DNA from: Thiomicrorhabdus aquaedulcis
GTDB taxonomy: Bacteria > Pseudomonadota > Gammaproteobacteria > Thiomicrospirales > Thiomicrospiraceae
Direction of reading: 5' to 3'
Length of the DNA stretch: 64,000 nucleotides
NCBI RefSeq assembly: GCF_004001325.1
Contig: NZ_AP018722.1
Location: 2,046,001 to 2,110,000 of the forward strand
Shown: positions 57,570 to 64,000 of the stretch, piece after piece
Layout: each line of letters opens with the position of its first letter
Position numbering within the stretch: the stretch's first letter is position 1
Program-made: the position numbers and the translations under genes
Notes under the pieces: model-generated
Databases searched by the model: none
What the model saw: the letters and a program-made list of their open reading frames with translations, nothing else
What the model was told of the DNA's origin: nothing

Positions 57570-58094
57570 ATGAAAACACTCTCATCCTCCAACTCTGATC
57601 TTATAAGCCTTAAGCGCCCAAATTGGCGTTGGTCTTGGCGCCTAACGTGGGCGGGTGCCTTGTGCTCAATAACGTTGCTTAGTGGATGTGATTCGGGCTC
57701 AAAGCCAGCACTGCCAAATGTGACTCAATGGACGACTGTTGAGCAATGCGATTTGCACCATCAGGCTTGCTTGGCGCAAAATCAGCACCAGTCGGTGCGT
57801 TTAAATATCACGCCACACCCTATTCCCATTGCTCGGCCGCTCAACGTGAGTGTCACGCTTGATGCCATTACGGCCACCAAAGTTGAGCTGGATATTTCGG
57901 GGGTTAACATGTACATGGGCTTTAATAGGGTGACGTTAACGCCTCATCCGCAGCACCCTGGAGAATTTGTGGGCACGTCAATGTTGGCCTTTTGTACCAT
58001 TGCTAAAATGCAATGGCAAGTCACAGTGATGATTCATCAACCTGATGGTTCGCAAATTCAGGTACCTTATTTATTAGAAACGTCTAATCGTTAA
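57570..58094 (+). CDS. Hypothetical lipoprotein
   Basis: 174 residues. Signal with lipobox LLSGCDS; the rest is beta-rich with DISGVNMYMGFNRVTL and FVGTSMLAFCTIAKMQWQVTV, including two Cys in the N-terminal third (EQCDLHHQAC). The MYMG / CTIAKM arrangement is like proteins in the FixH/YtkA-type copper-related group, but I do not recognise it firmly. It stands between divergent DUF3095 and convergent coaD, with no clear operon. Confidence 0.6.
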   Translation: MKTLSSSNSDLISLKRPNWRWSWRLTWAGALCSITLLSGCDSGSKPALPNVTQWTTVEQCDLHHQACLAQNQHQSVRLNITPHPIPIARPLNVSVTLDAITATKVELDISGVNMYMGFNRVTLTPHPQHPGEFVGTSMLAFCTIAKMQWQVTVMIHQPDGSQIQVPYLLETSNR

Positions 58095-58186
58095 TAAGGT
58101 CGTTGGTGCAATGCGTGTGTTGGATGACAATCTTTAAAGACCTTTGCCCGTGTGGATGCCCAAATAAAAACAGTTAAAATCCATTT

Positions 58187-58687
<501 letters not shown>

Positions 58688-58770
58688 TTAAAAGTTTGCG
58701 CTATTCTACTGCATCCACTGCGATACACAACCCGCTTGGCATGGGTGTTAAAATACACGCCAAACGGCGT

Positions 58771-59526
58771 TCATCGAGCGCCGTTTGCGTCCCGACAAAA
58801 CAAGCCGTAACGTACTTGCGAGGTGGTTTTTTGACGATGACAGCGCCAATCATTGGGTAAGTTTGGCCAAGGTGTATTTTTTTCTTGCTCCAAATACAAC
58901 CAGGCCTGGTGAGAGTCTAAAAGAGAACTTTTCAACAACTTATCCACAGCCGGTTGCATCAGACTTTGGTTAAACGGTGGGTCTAAAAACACCACGTCAA
59001 ACCGAGGGTTCTCATCGATTGCTTGACGTTCAATCCAAGCTAATGCGTCACCTTGAACCACTTGAGCTTGCAAGGACGTTACCTTTAGCGTGGCCATATT
59101 GGCTGTAAGTTGCGCGCTGGCGGCTGTGGATAATTCTAAAAATGTCACCGCTTGTGCACCGCGCGATAACGCTTCTAGCCCCAAAGCGCCACTGCCCGAA
59201 AACACATCCAAACACCGCGCCCCAGGCACGGTATATTGCAGCCAATTAAACAAGGTTTCACGCACTCTGTCGGCGGTAGGTCGCAAACCGTCTTGTGAAA
59301 CTACTGGGAGTTTTCGACCACGCCATTGCCCACCAATTAAACGAATCTCGCCCAAAGTTGCTTTTACCGCTTGTGTGGTTTTAGTGCTGTGGATAGTTTG
59401 ACCAGGCCTGGTCGGCTTTGTTAAGCGTGGAGTTTGAGGGATAATGATTTTAGACAAGATTAAGACCTTTACAACCCTGTTAAGGTAAATGGAGACTTTT
59501 GCACCAGTGAAATGCAAAGGTCTCAA
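58771..59526 (-). CDS. rsmD: 16S rRNA (guanine(966)-N2)-methyltransferase
   Basis: 251 residues as the longest frame; the conserved part begins at about residue 60 (GEIRLIGGQWRGRKLPV), so a later start is likely and the first 50 or so residues may be untranslated. Class I SAM fold: DVFSGSGALGLEALSRGA near 114, FLELS, and the catalytic DPPF (VVFLDPPFNQ near 184). It methylates 16S rRNA in assembled 30S. Two exact ACCAGGCCTGGT copies are inside it (58899 encoding QAWLY, and 59401 encoding RPGQ). Confidence 0.9.
   Translation of the reverse strand: MRPLHFTGAKVSIYLNRVVKVLILSKIIIPQTPRLTKPTRPGQTIHSTKTTQAVKATLGEIRLIGGQWRGRKLPVVSQDGLRPTADRVRETLFNWLQYTVPGARCLDVFSGSGALGLEALSRGAQAVTFLELSTAASAQLTANMATLKVTSLQAQVVQGDALAWIERQAIDENPRFDVVFLDPPFNQSLMQPAVDKLLKSSLLDSHQAWLYLEQEKNTPWPNLPNDWRCHRQKTTSQVRYGLFCRDANGAR
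59492..59524. repeat. Inverted repeat, GAGACCTTTGCA family
   Basis: Arms 59492-59503 and 59513-59524 of 12 bases pair with one mismatch around a 9-base loop. A degenerate relative is just upstream at about 59463-59486. The gap up to 59546 separates divergent rsmD and the small membrane protein gene. Confidence 0.65.
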
Positions 59527-59546
59527 ATGGTTTATGGGAGTCGCTA

Positions 59547-59873
59547 ATGGATACTTTGTTTGATTTTTTAACGTTTAAGCGTTTTATTAGCTTTGAAGCG
59601 TTAATGGTTTTTTATTATACGGGTGCCTTAGTTATGCCTTTTATGGCTTGGGGTTTAAGTTTTTGGTTACTAACCAAATACCAACACGCGCGCACGGCAT
59701 ATCAAGCGGCTAAAACACAGTTTTGGAGCACACTGTCTTGGCGACACCGCCTAGTATTAATAATGAGTTTTGTGGTGGCGTTGGCGTTTATGCAGTTGTT
59801 TTGGCGGATGTTATTTGAGTTTTTAATAGCCTATTTGCAAATTAGAGACTCGGTAATGCAACTCGCCCTTTAA
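59547..59873 (+). CDS. Small membrane protein, DUF4282-like
   Basis: 108 residues with two TM helices (about 18-42 and 70-93). The opening FDFLTFKRFISFEALMVFYY and the second half (FWRMLFEFLIAY) resemble DUF4282 membrane proteins. Function unknown. It is divergent from rsmD and ends at a 26-bp palindrome shared with the convergent M16 genes. Confidence 0.65.
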   Translation: MDTLFDFLTFKRFISFEALMVFYYTGALVMPFMAWGLSFWLLTKYQHARTAYQAAKTQFWSTLSWRHRLVLIMSFVVALAFMQLFWRMLFEFLIAYLQIRDSVMQLAL

Positions 59874-59880
59874 CACGCAA

Positions 59881-59906
59881 CCCAATGACCAGGCCTGGTC
59901 ATTGGG
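59881..59906. terminator. 26-bp perfect palindrome centred on ACCAGGCCTGGT
   Basis: The core (59888-59899) is extended by CCCAATG/CATTGGG into a perfect inverted repeat. It lies between the stops of two convergent genes (59873 and 59925), so it is well placed as a bidirectional terminator. Confidence 0.8.
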
Positions 59907-59924
59907 TGCAAATTGATGCATGCA

Positions 59925-61274
59925 TTACTGCGGCTTACCCACCATTACCGTGGTCATGGCGTTTAAATCAATCTGACGTTGCCAAGCGGCCAAAACATCT
60001 TGTTTGGTTAAACGAGCCATAGCATTGGGAAACGCTTCTAAATAATCCAGCGGCAAGTTATAAAACCCCATCATAGAGATGTAACCAATAATTTTGCCGT
60101 TGCTGTCAATGCGCAACGGAAACCCACCCACTAAATTATCTTTAATCGCCTCAAACTGTTGCGCGTCAAAATCTTGCATAAAGCCTTTAAGGGTATTTTC
60201 TACCACTGTTTGAGCCTCTTTAGCACTTTGATTTTTAGTCGACAACGCCACGCTCCACGGTCCTGCATAGCGCATAGGCGCAAAGCCACTGCTAATGCCA
60301 TACACCAATCCGCGTTTTTCGCGCACTTCTGCCATTAACAATGAACCAAAGCCGCTGCCTCCCAATAAATGATTGCCTAAAAACAGCGCATAATAGTCTG
60401 GATGACCGCGTTCGACCCCAAGCTGACCATACCTAAAATAGGTTTGGCTCGAATCAAACTCTATGTTTTTCTGCACAGCTTGTTTACTTTTTATCGGTGC
60501 CGCTAAGGGTTCGGGTTTTTGCCCAATCGCACCCTTGGCAAACAACTGTTCAGCAATGGTTTGCGCCTGCGCTTTGGTCACATTACCAACAATAGAAATG
60601 GTGGCGTTTTGAGCCACCATATAGCGTTTGTAAAATGCATTAAGGTCGTTAAGAGTTATATTTTTAACACTATCAACAGTGCCTTGCACAGGATGAGCAT
60701 AGGGATGATTGGCGTACAACTGCGCCCAAAAGGCCTCATTGGCCAAATTTTCGGGTGACACTTGCTTTTGCTTTAAGCCTACCAACACCCGGGCTTTTTC
60801 ACGCAAAAACACCTCTTCACTCATCACCGACTCGGTTAAAGTGTCGCTAAACAAGGCCAGTGCGGGCGTTAAAATGCTAGAGCGTGTTAAGGTACGCAGT
60901 GAAAAACTCGCTGTGTCGCGTTGCACATCGCCGCCTAAATTTATGCCTAAAGCATCGGTTTTGTCAGCCAGCGCTTGTTCGCTCAAGGTTTTAGTTTGCG
61001 TGCCCAACAACAAAGTGGTCATGTAAGCCACGCCTGGTTTATCGCCATCACGCGCGCTGCCTGCATCAAAGGTCACGTCAATGTCCAGCATGGGCAATTG
61101 CGGTGCCGCCACATACATCACCTTGGTGCCCTTTTGCGTGTGCCAAGTTTCAACTTGAATACCGGCTTGTGCAACGGACACTAACAACGTAAACCCCATT
61201 ACCAAAGAGCTTGCCAATTTAACCAGGCCTGGTTGAATGCTCGCTTTAAAGGATTGCTGTATTAATGAAGGCAT
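59925..61274 (-). CDS. M16 family peptidase-like protein, non-catalytic partner
   Basis: 449 residues. Signal sequence then M16 fold segments: MDIDVTFDAGSARDGDKPGVAYMTT near the N-terminus, where the usual HxxEH is replaced (VAYMTTLLL), and RFGQLG-like FRYGQLGVERGHPDYYALFL. The metal-binding residues are missing, as in the second subunit of paired M16 peptidases, so this likely forms a heterodimer with the next protein. Its ATG overlaps the stop of the catalytic gene (TAATG), with AGGGAG upstream. An exact ACCAGGCCTGGT copy (61222) encodes QPGLVK. Confidence 0.9.
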   Translation of the reverse strand: MPSLIQQSFKASIQPGLVKLASSLVMGFTLLVSVAQAGIQVETWHTQKGTKVMYVAAPQLPMLDIDVTFDAGSARDGDKPGVAYMTTLLLGTQTKTLSEQALADKTDALGINLGGDVQRDTASFSLRTLTRSSILTPALALFSDTLTESVMSEEVFLREKARVLVGLKQKQVSPENLANEAFWAQLYANHPYAHPVQGTVDSVKNITLNDLNAFYKRYMVAQNATISIVGNVTKAQAQTIAEQLFAKGAIGQKPEPLAAPIKSKQAVQKNIEFDSSQTYFRYGQLGVERGHPDYYALFLGNHLLGGSGFGSLLMAEVREKRGLVYGISSGFAPMRYAGPWSVALSTKNQSAKEAQTVVENTLKGFMQDFDAQQFEAIKDNLVGGFPLRIDSNGKIIGYISMMGFYNLPLDYLEAFPNAMARLTKQDVLAAWQRQIDLNAMTTVMVGKPQ

Positions 61275-62647
61275 TACAATCTCCCTGTGTAGGCTTTAAT
61301 ATTGGAATGATCTTTGCCGTCAGGGTAAAGCGTGGCAACGGTTAAATTATCACGAACTAAATATTTTTTGGCTACCGCTTGCACCATTTGAGGCGTGACT
61401 TTGCGTAAATTTTCAATCCAATCATCATACGTATTAGCGGGCAATCCTACGCTTACCAATGCGCCAATAATCGATGCTTGTGCCTGAATTGAATCTTGAT
61501 GATAAACGTGCTGAGCCTCATCCATTGCCCAAACTCTTTCTAACTCATCTTGACTGACCAGTTGCGTTTTAAGCTTTTCAACTTCAGCCAACAAAGCTTC
61601 TTCAAGCGCGCTCACACTGTGACCAGCCACGGGCGCACCTGACAACTCAAACAAAGTACTTAAACGGTCGGTGGCACTGTACGAGGCGCTGACACCCGCC
61701 GCCAATTTTTGATTGCGCACCAAACTTACTTGCAAACGACTGCTGGCTCCGCCAGACAAAATACTGCTGAGCACAGATAATGCATAAACTTCGTTTTTGT
61801 CTTCTGCTGTCACTAAACTGGGCACGTGAAACCCCATTTGCAACGACGGCACTTGGGTGGCTCCCTTTAACTCTATACGGCGAATGCCCTCTTGCTCAAT
61901 TTCTTTTTGCGGCTTAAGCGTAGGCAATGTTTCGGGCTGATACCCCCCGTAATATTTTTTTGCCAGTGCTAATACCGCCTTAGGCTCAACATCGCCAACC
62001 ACCACAAGCGTGGCGTTGTTTGGGGCGTACCATTGGCGATACCATTGGCGTAAATCGTCTGCTGTGTAACTTTCAATATCATTCATCCAGCCAATAACTG
62101 GGTTACGTGCCGGACTGCTCATAAACGCTGTCGCATTAAATTGTTCATTAAGTTTTGAGCTGGGCTTGTCCTCCAAACGCCATCGACGCTCTTCGGTAAC
62201 CACATCTCGCTCTTTTAAAAACTCAGCCTCGTCAATTACCACGTTGCGCATGCGATCGGATTCTAATTGCATTACGGTCTCTAAATGTGGCGTACCTACC
62301 ACCTGATAATAGGCTGTATAGTTGGCGCTGGTAAACGCATTTTCTTGTCCACCCAGTTGCGACACTATTTTAGAAAACTCGCCGGGTTTAAGCGTTTTAG
62401 TGCCTTTAAACATCATGTGTTCGAGCATGTGCGACTGACCCGTGTGCCCAACGGGTTCATAGGTTGAGCCCACTTTATACCAGACTTGCTGCACCACAAC
62501 AGGCGCACGATGATCTTCTTTAACAATAACCTGCATACCGTTATCCAGTTGATACTGGGTCATGCTAGCCATGCTGTGCGCGCTTAGTAAAGACACGCTG
62601 GTAAACAATAAAGTTTGAGTAAGCCATTTTGAGGAACTAAGATTCAT
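61274..62647 (-). CDS. M16 family zinc peptidase, catalytic subunit
   Basis: 457 residues with a signal peptide (SLLSAHSMA). The zinc motif GQSHMLEHMMFKGT near residue 67 contains HxxEH, and a downstream Glu in DEAEFLKERDVVTEERRW completes the site. It is exported and probably degrades peptides in the periplasm, paired with the non-catalytic protein encoded next. GGAAG precedes the ATG. Divergent from ftsY; the two start codons are 193 bases apart. Confidence 0.92.
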   Translation of the reverse strand: MNLSSSKWLTQTLLFTSVSLLSAHSMASMTQYQLDNGMQVIVKEDHRAPVVVQQVWYKVGSTYEPVGHTGQSHMLEHMMFKGTKTLKPGEFSKIVSQLGGQENAFTSANYTAYYQVVGTPHLETVMQLESDRMRNVVIDEAEFLKERDVVTEERRWRLEDKPSSKLNEQFNATAFMSSPARNPVIGWMNDIESYTADDLRQWYRQWYAPNNATLVVVGDVEPKAVLALAKKYYGGYQPETLPTLKPQKEIEQEGIRRIELKGATQVPSLQMGFHVPSLVTAEDKNEVYALSVLSSILSGGASSRLQVSLVRNQKLAAGVSASYSATDRLSTLFELSGAPVAGHSVSALEEALLAEVEKLKTQLVSQDELERVWAMDEAQHVYHQDSIQAQASIIGALVSVGLPANTYDDWIENLRKVTPQMVQAVAKKYLVRDNLTVATLYPDGKDHSNIKAYTGRL

Positions 62648-62720
62648 ATTTTCTTCCTAATGCCAATCTGTTAAGGCCGCAACAAGGCGGGGGAATTACT
62701 TTATAATACCCAAATATAAA

Positions 62721-62758
62721 TTTACAAGTATCAATAATCTTTACAAGTATCAATAATC
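62721..62758. repeat. Two 19-bp tandem direct repeats upstream of ftsY
   Basis: Two perfect copies of TTTACAAGTATCAATAATC, 62721-62739 and 62740-62758, in the 193-base gap between divergent M16 and ftsY genes. They could be a regulator site or a simple duplication; neither can be told from one sequence. Confidence 0.8.
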
Positions 62759-62840
62759 GCCCTTTAATAAACCTTTAAGATGGGGCGAACAGCATTCAAC
62801 GCCACAAAATACAGTCATAAGACCATAATGGAACGCCCTC

Positions 62841-64000
62841 ATGTTTAGCTTTTTACGCCGCAAAAAAACCACACAACCCGACGATGCTCCTTTGCCAACC
62901 CAAGAAACACCCGCCCAAGACCTTATTAGCCTGACCAACACCGCTGACGTGGCAAGTGAGCCATCCGCTGAACCAAACGCAATCGTGACTGCATCTGCTG
63001 ACATTGCTGTTAACTCCACGCCACAAAACTCACCCGAGCTTAGGTTAGAAACAACAGAACAACTCGTCAAGCCAACCAAAGCCGGTTTTTTTACGCGTCT
63101 TAAACAGGGCTTAAGCAAAACACGCCAAAGTTTCACCCAAAGCTTGGCTGGTCTGGTGTTAGGCCGTAAAGAGATTGACGACGACTTACTCGAAGAACTT
63201 GAAATGATTTTACTTACCGCTGACGTAGGCATGGCCGCCACCGATCGCATCATTAAACACCTAACCGAACAAGTCAGCCGTAAAGAACTAAAAGACCCAG
63301 AAAGCCTTATTAACGCGCTTAAAATGCAATTGCAAGCCATGCTAACACCTATTGTGCATCCCTTAAACGTGGATGACTTTTTAGCGAATAATGACGGCCC
63401 TTTTGTTATTTTAATGGTTGGTATTAACGGCGTGGGCAAAACCACCACCATTGGAAAACTCGCCAAAAAGTTTCAACAAGAAGGCAAGTCCGTCATGCTG
63501 GCCGCCGGAGATACCTTTAGAGCTGCGGCAGTAGAACAACTGCAAACCTGGGGCGAGCGCAATAATGTCAACGTAATAGCACAAAAAACCGGTGCCGATT
63601 CTGCCGCGGTTATTTTTGATGCGATTCAATCAGCCAAAGCTAAAAAAATAGACATTCTCATTGCTGATACTGCTGGACGGCTTCACACTCAATCCAACTT
63701 AATGGAAGAGCTTAAAAAAGTAAAACGCGTCATACAGAAAGTAGACGCTAATGCACCGCATGAGGTGATGCTGGTGATTGATGCCGGAACTGGGCAAAAC
63801 GCGCTCAACCAAACCCAGCAATTTTACGATGCCGTAGGCGTCAGCGGCATTACTCTGACCAAACTAGATGGCACAGCAAAAGGTGGAATTGTCTTTGCTT
63901 TGGCTCAACAAAATAACATTCCCATTCGGTTTATTGGCGTGGGCGAATCAATTGATGACTTACGTCCTTTTGAAGGCAAAGAGTTTACTGAAGCGTTATT
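62841..64000 (+). CDS. ftsY: Signal recognition particle receptor FtsY, partial (C-terminus missing)
   Basis: 386 codons to the window edge. The acidic, Thr/Ala-rich A domain occupies about 1-85, then the N domain (TRLKQGLSKTRQSF) and the G domain with G1 VGINGVGKTTTIGKLA near residue 195, AAGDTFRAAAVEQL, DTAGR and TKLDGTAKGG. It guides ribosome-nascent chain complexes from SRP to the SecYEG translocon at the inner membrane. ATG 62841 begins MFSFLRRKK, the common FtsY start. The end is cut by the window edge; ftsE/ftsX, the usual neighbours, are outside. Confidence 0.95.
   Translation, partial: MFSFLRRKKTTQPDDAPLPTQETPAQDLISLTNTADVASEPSAEPNAIVTASADIAVNSTPQNSPELRLETTEQLVKPTKAGFFTRLKQGLSKTRQSFTQSLAGLVLGRKEIDDDLLEELEMILLTADVGMAATDRIIKHLTEQVSRKELKDPESLINALKMQLQAMLTPIVHPLNVDDFLANNDGPFVILMVGINGVGKTTTIGKLAKKFQQEGKSVMLAAGDTFRAAAVEQLQTWGERNNVNVIAQKTGADSAAVIFDAIQSAKAKKIDILIADTAGRLHTQSNLMEELKKVKRVIQKVDANAPHEVMLVIDAGTGQNALNQTQQFYDAVGVSGITLTKLDGTAKGGIVFALAQQNNIPIRFIGVGESIDDLRPFEGKEFTEAL

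Overview
The window looks like the chromosome of a free-living, sulfur-oxidising gammaproteobacterium, most likely of the Thiomicrospira / Hydrogenovibrio / Thiomicrorhabdus type. This is inferred from the gammaproteobacterial housekeeping genes (yajQ, dut, coaBC, coaD, rsmD, mutM, rpmB-rpmG, radC, ftsY, a YidD homologue), a sulfide dehydrogenase locus (FccB-like flavoprotein plus c-type cytochrome) and many c-di-GMP proteins. No rRNA, tRNA or CRISPR array was seen.

Layout. 1-6.5 kb: partial EAL/HDOD protein, dihydroorotase, a stand-alone periplasmic binding protein followed by a CHASE-PAS-GGDEF-EAL enzyme, and yidD. 6.6-10.6 kb: polyphosphate kinase and exopolyphosphatase. 10.6-15.7 kb: CysJ-like reductase, then a second binding-protein + diguanylate cyclase pair. 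15.8-27.7 kb: mainly housekeeping genes (nfo, pyrE, sixA-like, OmpA-like, TauE/SafE permease, mscS, argB, yajQ, dut, mscL, coaBC) with a cache-GGDEF-EAL protein. 28-30.6 kb: an IS3-family element and a decayed second copy of the segment at 38.4-46.6 kb, in which only a cytochrome b561 gene is intact. 30.6-38.3 kb: thioesterase, radC, BCCT transporter, a broken porin, selD-mnmH and a DUF1461 membrane protein. 38.4-51.7 kb: an accessory redox region with a membrane-anchored LuxR-type regulator, cytochrome b561, FccB, an aspartate-rich cytochrome, a two-component system, a cytochrome c peroxidase, an ATPase, a PhoX-like protein and a large di-haem lipoprotein. 51.9-64 kb: rpmB-rpmG, a 946-residue sensor diguanylate cyclase, mutM, a DUF3095 protein, coaD, rsmD, an M16 peptidase pair and the start of ftsY.

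Themes. (1) The 12-bp palindrome ACCAGGCCTGGT occurs exactly 18 times, half between genes and half inside genes; it resembles a highly iterated palindrome. At intergenic sites it is often the centre of a longer perfect inverted repeat. (2) Three loci join periplasmic substrate-binding domains, without any ABC permease, to membrane diguanylate cyclases. (3) Six genes carry seven -1 frameshifts, each repaired by adding one base; at least six of these lie in coding-strand T tracts. Assembly error and real decay cannot be separated from this sequence alone. (4) The duplication remnant and IS insertion record a recent rearrangement between 28 and 47 kb.
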